DNA of 50,777 nucleotides from Arthrobacter antibioticus (GTDB lineage: Bacteria; Actinomycetota; Actinomycetes; Actinomycetales; Micrococcaceae): positions 87,522 to 138,298 of the forward strand of contig NZ_JASISQ010000008.1 of the NCBI RefSeq assembly GCF_030063205.1, read 5' to 3'. Below the pieces are notes generated by a model. The model ran no database searches. It was not told the DNA's origin and saw only the letters and a list, made by a program, of their open reading frames with translations. A program made the position numbers and the translations under genes. Below, piece by piece: positions 9,501 through 17,364 of this stretch (within the stretch, counting starts at the first letter, position 1; every line of letters begins with the position of its first letter).

Positions 9501-9753
9501 CGACGATCGCAGTGGTGACGTGATCGTCCGTCTCTACGAACCGCTTGGTGGCCGCGCCAAGGTGACCCTCTCGGCGTCGTTCCCGGTGGCAAATGTGCTG
9601 GAGAACAACCTCCTAGAGCAGCCGTACGACGCCGGATCCCTCACCTTAGGTACTGACACCCCGGGCAGCATGGAGTCCAACAATCCTCTTATTTTGTTGG
9701 CCTTGCGCCCCTTCCAGATCCTTACCTTACGCTTGCAGAAAGGCAATAAATGA
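6508..9753 (+). CDS. Alpha-mannosidase, glycoside hydrolase family 38
   Basis: The protein has 1081 residues and should release alpha-linked mannose from mannosides or N-glycan-type chains. GH38 hallmarks are present. A metal-binding HAHIDSAWLWP motif lies near residue 290. The nucleophile is D405 in VWLPDSFGYS. WKGELYLELHRGTYTSQA follows near 550. A large C-terminal beta-sandwich runs from about 700 to 1070. There is no signal peptide, so it acts in the cytoplasm on imported oligosaccharides. GGAAGG lies 9 nt before the ATG. Two low-complexity insertions interrupt it: a 3 x 15-bp repeat near residues 65-80 and a Ser/Gly/Asp/Pro stretch near 650-672. It overlaps the next gene by 4 bp. Confidence 0.95.
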   Translation: MHDKHDLIQSRLKRVLVERIIPAIHTPIAALTLTAWHVAGGQGEPVSPAEALPQGTTDDGGTAATGSPSTGSPATGSPSTGVDYQPFAVGDQWGPPWGTSWIHLSGTVPAEARGHTIELVVDLGFSQSWPGFQAEGLIYRPDGSTLKALNPLNTWVPVAELAQGGESIDLYVEAAANPFVFTDNPFVPTQLGEKFTAGDTPRYTMARADINIFNAEVWELVQDFEVLDQLQNELDLGNPRRWDILYALERALDAVSLTDVPGSAAAARAQLGNVLAQPASASAHQITAIGHAHIDSAWLWPVRETVRKVARTTSNVINLLAGDPEFQFVMSSAQQYEWLAEHRPEVFAKVKAAVTEGRFIPVGGMWVESDTNMVGSEAMARQFTYGQRFFTENFGIQCQEVWLPDSFGYSAALPQIVKQAGAKWFLTQKISWNTVNKFPHHTFNWEGIDGTRVFTHFPPVDTYNSQLSGTELAHAVRNFRDKGAAKNSLVPFGWGDGGGGPTREMLARAKRTKNLEGSPQVTIQTPTAFFTSAEAEYPNAPVWKGELYLELHRGTYTSQALTKQGNRRSEHLLREAELWSTTAAVRGLIDYPYAELDRIWKLVLLNQFHDILPGSSIAWVHREAAESYARIAADLKAIIFAAVDALADSGQDRSGPADSGPDGSEPRSSGPAAVGERLGTALHFNASPYPRRGIAPLSAGVPSPDTTEVTVERDGNGEIVVQNTLIRVRFGADGVITSIVDIAANRELVPSGQGANLLQLHTDFPNMWDAWDIDEFYKNTVTDIRELDSMEVTILDSLAQITIKRSFRSSHITQRVRIAPDSKTITVHNDVDWHEQETLLKAAFPLDLHADHARFETQYGHIQRATHENTSWDNARFEVCAHRWVHVGEPGFGAAVINDSTYGHDVSRHPGTNGSSFTTVRLSLLRGPRFPDPTTDQGQHSFSYGLVVGADVQDAVAAGYALNLPWHGVPGDGSGRTVIEPLVRTDSQAAIIEAVKLADDRSGDVIVRLYEPLGGRAKVTLSASFPVANVLENNLLEQPYDAGSLTLGTDTPGSMESNNPLILLALRPFQILTLRLQKGNK
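6700..6744 (+). repeat. 3 x 15-bp in-frame tandem repeat inside the GH38 gene
   Basis: Three near-identical 15-bp units (acggggtctcccagc; one unit differs at two bases) encode TGSPS/TGSPA repeats in an N-terminal loop. The frame is kept. Confidence 0.9.
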
Positions 9754-11081
9754 GCCGCCCCGTTATCGCAACCCCCACCAACCGGGACCAGAGAGCTGCT
9801 GCCCGAAAAAATCCCCTGCGTTGGGGCGTGAATTACACGCCCAGCGAGGGTTGGTTCCACTCGTGGCAGGACTTTGATGCTGATGCCGTGCGGGCCGATT
9901 TTGAGTCAATTGCCAAGCTGGGTCTTGACCATGTGCGGATTTTCCCGCTATGGCCGTTACTGCAACCCAACCGGTCACTGATCCGTCCGGCCGGGATTGC
10001 CGATGTGGGCCGCGTGGTGGATGCCGCTGCGGAGTTCGGTTTGGACGTCTCCGTGGACGGCTTGCAGGGGCACCTTTCAAGCTTTGATTTTCTGCCGTCG
10101 TGGGTGACGAGCTGGCACCGGCGCAACATGTACACCGACCCGCAGGTAGTGGACGCCGAGACGCAGCTGATTGTGGCCCTGGCCGCCGAGGTGACCTCAC
10201 GTCCCAACGTGCTGGGCATGACGCTGGGCAATGAAACGAACCAGTTTGCTGTAGCGCGCCACCCCGAACAGCAGGTCACCTCACCGGCGGAGATGGGCGA
10301 ATGGTTCGCAACCTTGCTAGCTGCCGCCCGCAAAGCATGGCCTACAGGCATGCACCAACACAGCTTTGATGACAACGCCTGGTTTGTGGATAGCTGTCCG
10401 GTTACTCCCCGACACGCGACATCCCTGGGCGACGTGACCACTGTGCATTCGTGGGTATTCGTGGCCGTGGCGCGTTTGTTCCCGCAGGGTCACCCCGCTC
10501 GCACCCTTTTCGCTGACTACCTGGTGCAGCTAGCGGATGCCTATTCCAACGACCCCGCACGGCCTATCTGGCTACAGGAAATCGGTGCCCCACATCCGGC
10601 TGTCCCTGTGGAAGGTGCCGCGGACTTCCTAGAGCAGAGCCTTAGGCCAGTGCTGGACACTCCCAATTTGTGGGGTGTGACGTGGTGGTGTTCTCATGAT
10701 GTCAGCAGGAAACTAGCTGACTTCCCCGAGCTGGAATACTCTCTAGGCCTACTGGATTCTGAGCGTCGGGTTAAGCCGGGCGGGCAGCGATTGGCGGAAC
10801 TGATTGCCGCGGAGAAGACCAACCCCACGGCGCCAGTCTGGCGATCCACGGCCCTGTCCTTTGACCCGGGTGATGAAGCCACAGGTGTTGGGCGCTCGGT
10901 GGCTGATCCTTCCGGCGCCTTGTTCCCGGCGTGGTTGGAACTAACCGCTTCCGGTCAGAAGCCCGCCCTGGTGCGAGCATCCCAGAGGGAGAACTCCCGC
11001 TACCTCGCTGCCCGCGGCATCACCGACGTGAGAGATATCAGCGATGCTCACAGCAGTACACACTCCGGGTGCCAAGACTAG
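9750..11081 (+). CDS. Glycoside hydrolase 5-like (clan A) glycosidase, possible beta-mannosidase
   Basis: This is a 443-residue TIM-barrel glycosidase. The N-terminus LRWGVNYTPSEGWFHSW and the strand-2 motif LDHVRIFPLWP are typical of GH5-like enzymes. The likely acid/base is E162 in LGNETNQF, and the likely nucleophile is E277 in IWLQEIGAP. No signal peptide is seen. It is translationally coupled (ATGA) to the GH38 alpha-mannosidase. In bifidobacteria a GH5_18 beta-mannosidase that cleaves Man-beta-1,4-GlcNAc is found with GH38 genes, so a role in finishing N-glycan core or mannan breakdown is plausible. The subfamily assignment is an inference I could not test. Confidence 0.82.
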   Translation: MSRPVIATPTNRDQRAAARKNPLRWGVNYTPSEGWFHSWQDFDADAVRADFESIAKLGLDHVRIFPLWPLLQPNRSLIRPAGIADVGRVVDAAAEFGLDVSVDGLQGHLSSFDFLPSWVTSWHRRNMYTDPQVVDAETQLIVALAAEVTSRPNVLGMTLGNETNQFAVARHPEQQVTSPAEMGEWFATLLAAARKAWPTGMHQHSFDDNAWFVDSCPVTPRHATSLGDVTTVHSWVFVAVARLFPQGHPARTLFADYLVQLADAYSNDPARPIWLQEIGAPHPAVPVEGAADFLEQSLRPVLDTPNLWGVTWWCSHDVSRKLADFPELEYSLGLLDSERRVKPGGQRLAELIAAEKTNPTAPVWRSTALSFDPGDEATGVGRSVADPSGALFPAWLELTASGQKPALVRASQRENSRYLAARGITDVRDISDAHSSTHSGCQD

Positions 11082-11096
11082 AAAGCGGGGAACTCC

Positions 11097-11537
11097 ATGT
11101 GGGATGAGGTGCAGCCTAGGGACTGCGAACAAGGTTGGGAACTATTGCCAGAAAGCGGCTGGTTTGCACTGATGGCATGGACGGCCGGTCCGGATAATCT
11201 CAGCCGATCCGCCCAGGAAGATGCGGAGAAGAAGGTGCGCGTTATGCAAGTCCTTCACGAAGTGGAATCCCACACCGCCGCGCCTTTCACCGCGAAAGAC
11301 AGGCATACCGTGAACGAGGCAGTAAATGAGTTTCTGCTCGATGCCGGGGTCGCCGCCCGGCCCCCGGGTTTTGACTGGTTCCTGCGCCTCCCGCAAGGTT
11401 GGCCGGTGGGGATTTCGTTAGCTGAGGAGCTCGGGTCACAAATCACCCTGGCTTGGGAAAACGGGACTCATCCGGCCAAGCTTCGACCGCTGTTTCACCG
11501 GGTAGTGCAAGATTTTTACGCCACTGCCCCGCGCTAG
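11097..11537 (+). CDS. Unknown protein, third gene of the mannosidase operon
   Basis: I do not recognise this 146-residue protein. It has no signal peptide or membrane helix. It is rich in Trp and acidic residues, with a helical middle (EDAEKKVRVMQVLHEVESH) and a C-terminal part FDWFLRLPQGWPVGISLAEELGSQITLAW. It begins 15 bp after the glycosidase gene with GGGGA 5 nt before the ATG, and a hairpin follows its stop, so it looks like the last gene of the mannoside operon. Codon use matches its neighbours. A helper or a transcript-unrelated housekeeping role cannot be separated from sequence. Confidence 0.65.
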   Translation: MWDEVQPRDCEQGWELLPESGWFALMAWTAGPDNLSRSAQEDAEKKVRVMQVLHEVESHTAAPFTAKDRHTVNEAVNEFLLDAGVAARPPGFDWFLRLPQGWPVGISLAEELGSQITLAWENGTHPAKLRPLFHRVVQDFYATAPR

Positions 11538-11541
11538 GGTG

Positions 11542-11583
11542 CCCCGGCAGCCCTAGGCGCGGAGGGCCCGTGGGCTGCCGGGG
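11542..11583 (+). terminator. Hairpin after the mannosidase operon
   Basis: A perfect 12-bp stem (CCCCGGCAGCCC at 11542-11553 with its complement at 11572-11583) and an 18-nt loop follow the stop codon by 4 nt. There is no clear T-run, so it may act as a weak or RNA-stabilising terminator. Confidence 0.6.
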
Positions 11584-11717
11584 ATTCGCGCGGCCCCTAG
11601 CCGCCACCCCTACGCCCGCGTAGCATCTCCTACGCCCGTGAAGCATCAAGGCATTACCGTGTTTCACCCCGAGCCGACGGTGGCAGCGGCCAGTCCGCCG
11701 GCGGAATTGAGGAAGCC

Positions 11718-13078
11718 ATGAGCCACGATGGCGCTGCCGAAGCTGCGCGTGAAAATGCATGGGTTCGTCCCAGTTTCGCCAAGGGGCTGTACCTGGGCAA
11801 TTTTGACATCGATCTGATCCATCCCCACCCGCAATCCACTGCCGATGATGCCGAACGCGGTGAAGCATTTCTGAAAAAGGTTGATGCCTATGCCAGAAGC
11901 CTTGACGGCGCCAAGGTCGAGCGGGATGCAAAAATCCCCGACGAGTACCTTGCTGGACTGGCGGAACTGGGCGCCTTTGGTATGAAAATCCCTGTGGAGT
12001 ACGGCGGCCTAGGTTTGAACCTCACATATTACGGCAGAGCGCTGGCCATCTTGGGTAGCGTTCATCCGGCCTTTGGTGCACTACTTTCAGCTCATCAGTC
12101 TATTGGGGTACCCGAACCCGTAAAAGTATTTGGTACAGCTGAACAAAAACAAAAGTACTTGCCGCGCTGTGCCGCGGGTGCTGTCACAGCGTTCCTGCTC
12201 ACCGAGGCGGACGTTGGCTCCGACCCTGCCAGGATGGGGTGTTTAGCTGTGCCCTCGAAGGACGGGTCCGAGTACATTTTGGATGGCGTAAAACTATGGA
12301 CAACCACCGGCACCATTGCAGAACTTGTGGTCGTCATGGCTCTTATTCCCTCACGGGGGCTCGATGCTCTAGGACGCATAACAGGCGGCATCACAGCGTT
12401 CGTGGTGGAGGCAGACTCCCCCGGCATCACAGTGGAGAATCGCAATGAATTCATGGGACTTCGCGGTATTGAAAATGGTGTGACTCGTTTCCACCAGGTG
12501 CGTGTTCTCGCTGAAAATCGTTTGGGGCGGGAGGGCCAGGGTTTGAAGATCGCCCGGGAATGATCCAATGCAGGGGCCCAGTGGGGCTTGCCCGTTGGAC
12601 AGCATGAGGCGGTTGGCAAGAAACTGGCCTTCATGGCGGCCACTACTTTCGCCCTGGAAGCTGTGTTCGAGCTCTTCGCAGCCCTAGCCGATGCGGGCAT
12701 GAAGGACGTCCGTATCGAAGCGGCACTCGCCAAGCTATGGTCCTCCGAATTTTCCTACACGTGTGCCGATGAACTGGTTCAGATCCGCGGCGGTCGCGGC
12801 TACGAAAGCGCCGCGTCCCTCGCCGCACGAGGAGAGCGTGCCATCCCAGCCGAACAGCTGTTGCGTGGCAGTCACGGCTCCGCGTGGAAACCTTGTTCAA
12901 TGAGCTGTGCCACAACACCGACGATTCGGATAAGTCACTCAGCGAGGAACTCTTGGCCGGAGACTTCACCTGGCTTGAAGAGGGAGTGCTCAATCCTTCG
13001 GAGGGTACAGGAGCCTGGATTGCCGACGCCTCAGACGGGGCGTCTCTTCAGGAAAATCAACACCGCAAATATCGCTGA
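11718..13078 (+). pseudogene. Decayed large acyl-CoA dehydrogenase (internal deletions plus stop)
   Basis: The first 281 codons read as a good N-terminal and middle acyl-CoA dehydrogenase (GAFGMKIPVEYGGLGLNLTYYGRAL, AFLLTEADVGSD, GLRGIENGVTRFHQVRV). Where the family continues with a TTLNTGR...GKW...LKIAREW segment, about 25-30 residues are missing. The joined codon before SNAGAQWGLPVG is TGA (12561) in place of the usual TGG. The same frame then resumes with GKKLAFMAATTFALEAVFEL and IQIRGGRGYE-type residues up to AEQLLR (about 12866). There a second, larger gap and a frameshift join it to SRLRVETLFNELCHNTDD...GEGTGAWIAD-like C-terminal sequence in another frame, ending at 13078. Intact relatives are about 600+ residues. 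AGGAAG precedes the ATG. It cannot make a working enzyme. Confidence 0.9.
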
Positions 13079-13101
13079 CACGGTCCATGCTCGGCAAAAA
13101 A

Positions 13102-13173
13102 CAACGCGGGGGTGGTTATTACTATTCGCAGTGCGTAGACGCACTGCGAATAGTAATAACCACCCCCGCGTTG
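13102..13173 (-). terminator. 35-bp perfect hairpin terminator of the universal stress gene
   Basis: The arms 13102-13136 and 13139-13173 are exact reverse complements with a 2-nt centre (ag). Reading on the minus strand, six T follow directly (13101-13096). It starts 17 bp after the stop codon of the universal stress gene, so it is its terminator and also shields it from the pseudogene opposite. The stem is much longer than an ordinary intrinsic terminator. Confidence 0.88.
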
Positions 13174-13189
13174 GGTGAAACGAGAAATA

Positions 13190-13615
13190 TTAGCCGTCAG
13201 TCTTGACGATGTACACATCGCACGGGGCGTTATGTGAGACGGCGTTCGCCACGGAGCCCAGAACGCGGGCCAAGCCCTGCATACGCACGTTGCCAACAAC
13301 GATCAATTTGGCTTTGAGCTTGGTGGCCTCTTCGATCAAGACGTCGGCAGGCTTGCCCAAGGCGGAGGAGTACTCGGTCTTGACACCGCTAATCTTCAGC
13401 TCTTCCGCAACGCGCTGTGCAACGCGCTCAGCCTCATCGGCCGTGGAGAGGAACCACTCGTCGTTGCCGATGGAAACCTTCTCGGTTCGGTCTTCGCCAA
13501 ATGCTGTAACCACGCGCAAGGTGTAGCCAAGTGATTTGGCTAGTTCTGCTGCAACGCGTGCAGCCTTCATGGACGTTGTGTTGCCGTCGACGCCGACGAT
13601 GATGATTCCAGCCAT
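13190..13615 (-). CDS. Universal stress protein (UspA family)
   Basis: This is a 141-residue single-domain protein with the Rossmann-like UspA fold. IIIVGVDGNTTSMKAARVAAELA starts the first strand-helix unit. The nucleotide-binding G-2x-G-9x-G[ST] region is seen as VVGNVRMQGLARVLGSVANAVSHNAPCDVYIV. This suggests an ATP-binding member that acts in the cytoplasm during stress or starvation. I start at 13615 (MAGII) because AAAGGA lies 8 nt upstream; the open frame runs 18 codons further without a better signal. It is monocistronic with its own strong terminator. Confidence 0.92.
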   Translation of the reverse strand: MAGIIIVGVDGNTTSMKAARVAAELAKSLGYTLRVVTAFGEDRTEKVSIGNDEWFLSTADEAERVAQRVAEELKISGVKTEYSSALGKPADVLIEEATKLKAKLIVVGNVRMQGLARVLGSVANAVSHNAPCDVYIVKTDG

Positions 13616-13789
13616 TTGCTTCATCCTTTGGTTGCTCCGAAACACCGGTGCTTTGCGCACCAGCACCAATCTTGTCCCCTACTTTAGCCACAAATGCCTG
13701 CACTTTGGCCTAAACGTGCCCGAACTTACCCTCCTGTTACGCCGCCAATATTAATCGTCTGCGCTCCACGGATGCCCCGTTGCCTACAG

Positions 13790-16660
13790 CTACGAGGGTT
13801 CGGTGAGCGCATCGGCCAGGATCTCCAGCACGTGGCGGTACTCTTCCCCCGTGGCTCGGCTCATACCCAGTTCACACGTCCTATTGCAGGAAGCATGGGC
13901 GGAGGCGCCCATCGTGGCCACCTCGGCTGCCTGGGCTTGCGTCGCTGAGGCCGTCAATTCCGGGTGCAGCATGCCCCGGTCCCCGGCAAAGCCGCAGCAG
14001 CCCCAGCTTTCCGGGACGTAAACCGAGTCCGCAACGGCCTGTGCCAGCTCCACCAAGGATGGATTCAGTCCCAAGCGCACCGACGAACAAGTTGGATGCA
14101 ACGCAAGGGAATCCAGCCGCGCCCATGTTCCACCCAAGAGCGGCAGTAAACGTTCGGCGGTGAATGCCACGGCGTCAAGGACCCGCAGTGGCCGCTGTCC
14201 CGGGCTCAAAACCTCGTTTTCTAGGGTGTGCAGCAATCCTTCGGTGCAGCTGGAGGCATCACAAATGATCTCCAACTCCCCGTCCCGCGTTGCCTGACGC
14301 AACAGGGCCAGCGTTCGCGTGTGCATCTGCGCCAATCCATCCACCATCCCCTTCGATGACCACGGCGTTCCACAGCACGCACTGTCAATACCATCCGGGA
14401 CCAGCAACTCAACCCCAGCCGCGAAGCACAATTGCTCAAAACTTGCCTGCACTCCAGCCGAACCACTGGCAGCAGGACCAAACATGACGTTCACACAGGC
14501 GGGAAAATACACGGCCACCGCTTCCCCCACAGGTGCTGGCCGACGTCGTGCCTCCCCTCCTGCGGGAAGCTCCCCTGAATACAAGGGCAGGGTGTCAGCA
14601 CCAAGCACCTTGCGCCCGAGCTTATTGGCGGGAAGCACGACGGCGGCTGGCACCTTCGCGGCCACGTCCAGTGCCAGCGAGGCCCCCTGAGTCACGGGCC
14701 CCCAATGCTTTGCAGCCGTACCCCACACCGCCTTTTCCACTGTCCCGGCAGCCTGCGCACGCAGCCGCTTCACCAAAGTACCCGTGTTGATGTCCACAGG
14801 GCAGGCGGTTTGGCACATGCCATCCACGGCGCAAGTGTCTACGCCGGCGTAATCATAATCCGCCGCTAGGGCATCGGCGAGAGCATCATCGCCATCTGCC
14901 CGGGCCGTCGCCATATCGCGGAGAGTGACAATGCGCTGGCGCGGGGTCAGCGTCAGATTCTTGCTGGGGCACACCGGTTCGCAATAGCCGCAGGAGACAC
15001 AACGGTCCACTTCCGGGTCTACGGCCGGGGGCGCAGACTTTATATGGTTCAAGTGTGCTAATGGGTTCTCTTCGAGAATTACCCCTGGATTCAGCATGCC
15101 CGTTGGGTCGCACAATGCCTTGATCCGGCGCATCACCTCATACAACTCATCCCCGTATTGGCGCCGCACAAACGGTGCCATGACCCGCCCTGTGCCATGC
15201 TCGGCCTTAAGCGAGCCACCCTCCCCGAGCACCACGTTCACCATGTCCTCGGTGAAGGCGGCATAGCGGTCAAGCTCGTCCTTGCTGGCAAAATTATCCG
15301 TCAGCATGAAGTGAATGTTGCCATCTTTGGCGTGCCCAAAAGTAACCGAGTTTTCGTAGCTGTATTTGGTAAACAACGCCCCCAGCTCCCGGCACGTGCG
15401 CGCGAGCGCAGGAACCGGAACAACCACATCCTCAAGCAGTGCGGTGGTGCCTGGAGGGCGAGCCCCGGCCACCGCGGTGTACAGCCCCTTGCGCAAGTGC
15501 CACAACTCTGCACGCACCTTAGCATCGGTACTAAAACCCGCCGGCCCCTCCAATCCCAACGTTGCCGCGAGTCGCACAGCCTTCGCATTGAGCTCAGCAA
15601 GCTCGCCCGCGTTGCCTGTTTGGTATTCCACAAGCAACGCCGCATGGTGTGCAACCTTAAGATCCCGCACAACTGCGGGTACTTGACTCAGTCCCTGCCC
15701 CACCCGCAGCGACAGCGCATCCATGAGCTCAACCGTGGCTGCTCCGCTGTCCACCAACGCCGGCAGCGCGGTGTTGGCCGCCTCGAGATCCTTAAAGACC
15801 AGCAGCCCGGACGTGGCGTGAGCCAGCCGTGAAACAGTCCTAAAGACGGCCTCAGCCACGAACCCAAGTGTCCCTTCACTACCAACAACAAGGTGCGCCA
15901 GGATATCAACGGGATCGGAGAAATCAAGGAGTGAGTTAAGTCCGTAACCCATGGTATTTTTCATGGCGAATTGTCGTTCCACGGTGGCACGCGACTGCGG
16001 ATTCCTGCGCACCCGTTCCGCCAACTCGCCAAGACCCTTGTAGAGTTTCGGCTCCAGAGACCGGAGCCGGGCAGGTGCGTCGGCGGCGCCCGTGTCGATA
16101 ACGGTTCCGCTGGGGAGCACCAGTGTCATTGATTCAAGAGTCTGGTAGGCATTATCCGTGGTGCCACAGGCCATCCCCGAGGAGTTATTGGCAATCACTC
16201 CCCCCACGGTGCAAGCAACCTCGCTTGCGGGATCAGGACCAAATTTCCGTCCATAGCGCAACAGCCGGGCATTTAAATCCCGTACCGTAACTCCCGGCTG
16301 CACGCGCACACGGGCACCGTCGTCGAGCACTTCAATATCTCTAAAGTTCTTCCGCACATCTACCAGCAGACCGGCGCTGACCGCCTGACCGCTCAGGCTT
16401 GTCCCGCCGGAACGCAAGGTTAATGGCAGTCCACGAGCGGCGCTGACCATCATCAGTTTGGCCACTTCAGTAGCATTTTCCGGGACGGCCACTGCCTGTG
16501 GGATCAGCAGAAAGTGTGAGGCGTCATGGGCGTTTGCGTGGCGGTCAAGGGCACGTGTGCGAGTTTGCTCCGGCGCCGCCATCGCCGCCGTGACTTCCTT
16601 TAGCAGCGGCCCACTTAACGCCGCGTTACCCCCGTTAACCGCACTTCTATGCCCCGGCAT
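13790..16660 (-). CDS. FAD- and Fe-S-containing D-2-hydroxyacid dehydrogenase (Dld/YdiJ type)
   Basis: The product has 956 residues and should oxidise a D-2-hydroxyacid (D-lactate or D-2-hydroxyglutarate) and pass electrons to the respiratory chain. Domains in order: FAD-binding PCMH domain (about 40-270, with LTLRSGGTSLSGQAV and NNSSGMACGT); FAD-linked oxidase C domain (about 290-540, with GHAKDGNIHFML and EHGTGRVMAP); two 4Fe-4S-type clusters (CVSCGYCEPVCP near 553-564; CAVDGMCQTACP near 610-620); and a C-terminal pair of CCG motifs (CCGTPWSS near 763, CCGFAGDRGM near 887) of the glycolate-oxidase iron-sulfur type. It is a natural fusion of GlcD and GlcF parts. A G/A-rich ribosome binding stretch precedes the ATG. 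Substrate choice cannot be settled by eye. Confidence 0.92.
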   Translation of the reverse strand: MPGHRSAVNGGNAALSGPLLKEVTAAMAAPEQTRTRALDRHANAHDASHFLLIPQAVAVPENATEVAKLMMVSAARGLPLTLRSGGTSLSGQAVSAGLLVDVRKNFRDIEVLDDGARVRVQPGVTVRDLNARLLRYGRKFGPDPASEVACTVGGVIANNSSGMACGTTDNAYQTLESMTLVLPSGTVIDTGAADAPARLRSLEPKLYKGLGELAERVRRNPQSRATVERQFAMKNTMGYGLNSLLDFSDPVDILAHLVVGSEGTLGFVAEAVFRTVSRLAHATSGLLVFKDLEAANTALPALVDSGAATVELMDALSLRVGQGLSQVPAVVRDLKVAHHAALLVEYQTGNAGELAELNAKAVRLAATLGLEGPAGFSTDAKVRAELWHLRKGLYTAVAGARPPGTTALLEDVVVPVPALARTCRELGALFTKYSYENSVTFGHAKDGNIHFMLTDNFASKDELDRYAAFTEDMVNVVLGEGGSLKAEHGTGRVMAPFVRRQYGDELYEVMRRIKALCDPTGMLNPGVILEENPLAHLNHIKSAPPAVDPEVDRCVSCGYCEPVCPSKNLTLTPRQRIVTLRDMATARADGDDALADALAADYDYAGVDTCAVDGMCQTACPVDINTGTLVKRLRAQAAGTVEKAVWGTAAKHWGPVTQGASLALDVAAKVPAAVVLPANKLGRKVLGADTLPLYSGELPAGGEARRRPAPVGEAVAVYFPACVNVMFGPAASGSAGVQASFEQLCFAAGVELLVPDGIDSACCGTPWSSKGMVDGLAQMHTRTLALLRQATRDGELEIICDASSCTEGLLHTLENEVLSPGQRPLRVLDAVAFTAERLLPLLGGTWARLDSLALHPTCSSVRLGLNPSLVELAQAVADSVYVPESWGCCGFAGDRGMLHPELTASATQAQAAEVATMGASAHASCNRTCELGMSRATGEEYRHVLEILADALTEPS

Positions 16661-16840
16661 GCCTGCCCTTTCCCTCTTCTGTTTCTGTTTCTGTCGATTT
16701 CAGAGCTTCACATTCAAAACACAAAGCGGCAGCAACCAATTGGCCCTCTAGCTAGTCTTGTGCGGGGTCTGCCGCAAAGCAAGCAGCTCGCATGAACCGG
16801 CTGTCATGAACTAATAGTGGGCCCTCATGCCCCCTATGCT

Positions 16841-16859
16841 GTTGCTAGCAGCTAACAAC
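16841..16859 (+). promoter_or_regulatory. Operator-like palindrome upstream of the RraA-like gene
   Basis: GTTGCTAGC-A-GCTAACAAC is a 19-bp inverted repeat with one mismatch per arm. It directly follows a possible -10 (TATGCT, 16835-16840) and ends 19 bp before the ATG, so a bound protein would block transcription. It lies in the divergent region shared with the FAD/Fe-S dehydrogenase. Confidence 0.45.
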
Positions 16860-16878
16860 CTTTATTTTTGGGAGCCCC

Positions 16879-17355
16879 ATGACCATCTCTACAGCAGATC
16901 TTTATGACGAGCGCGGTTCAGAGTTAACCTCGGTGTCACTCCAATTTCGGGATTTCGGTGCTGTCGCCGCGTTTAGCGGCCCGGCCCGCACCGTCAAGTG
17001 CTTAGAAGACAATTCCTTGGCGAAGGCAACTTTGGCAACTCCCGGCGAGGGCGCCATTTTGGTTATCGACGGCGGCGGCTCACTGCGTACTGCCCTGATG
17101 GGAGACATGATCGCCCAACTCGCTGTGGACAACGGCTGGGCCGGAGTCATTATCCATGGCTGCGTCCGTGACAGCGTGGTGCTTGGAACCATCAATCTAG
17201 GCATCAAAGCCCTGGGAACAAATCCTGCCAAGAGCAATAAAAACGGTATAGGCCGCGTTGATGTCCCAGTCAGCTTGGGTGATGTCATCATTGTTCCCGG
17301 AGCGATGCTCTACGCCGACCCCGACGGAATCCTTGTGGCCCCGCCTCTTACATAG
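16879..17355 (+). CDS. RraA family protein (putative 4-hydroxy-4-methyl-2-oxoglutarate aldolase / RNase E regulator fold)
   Basis: The protein has 158 residues, the usual size of single-domain RraA proteins. Signature parts are GDMIAQLAVDNGWAGVIIHGCVRDS (residues 75-99, with G75-D76 and R97-D98, the pair that binds metal and substrate in HMG/CHA aldolases) and VSLGDVIIVPGAMLYADPDGILV. True RraA inhibits RNase E, but many homologues are class II pyruvate aldolases, and the preserved RD pair leaves that open. GGGAG lies just upstream of the ATG. Its neighbour across the divergent region is the hydroxyacid dehydrogenase, which may point to 2-oxoacid metabolism (inference). Confidence 0.88.
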   Translation: MTISTADLYDERGSELTSVSLQFRDFGAVAAFSGPARTVKCLEDNSLAKATLATPGEGAILVIDGGGSLRTALMGDMIAQLAVDNGWAGVIIHGCVRDSVVLGTINLGIKALGTNPAKSNKNGIGRVDVPVSLGDVIIVPGAMLYADPDGILVAPPLT

Positions 17356-17364
17356 CTGAGAGAC

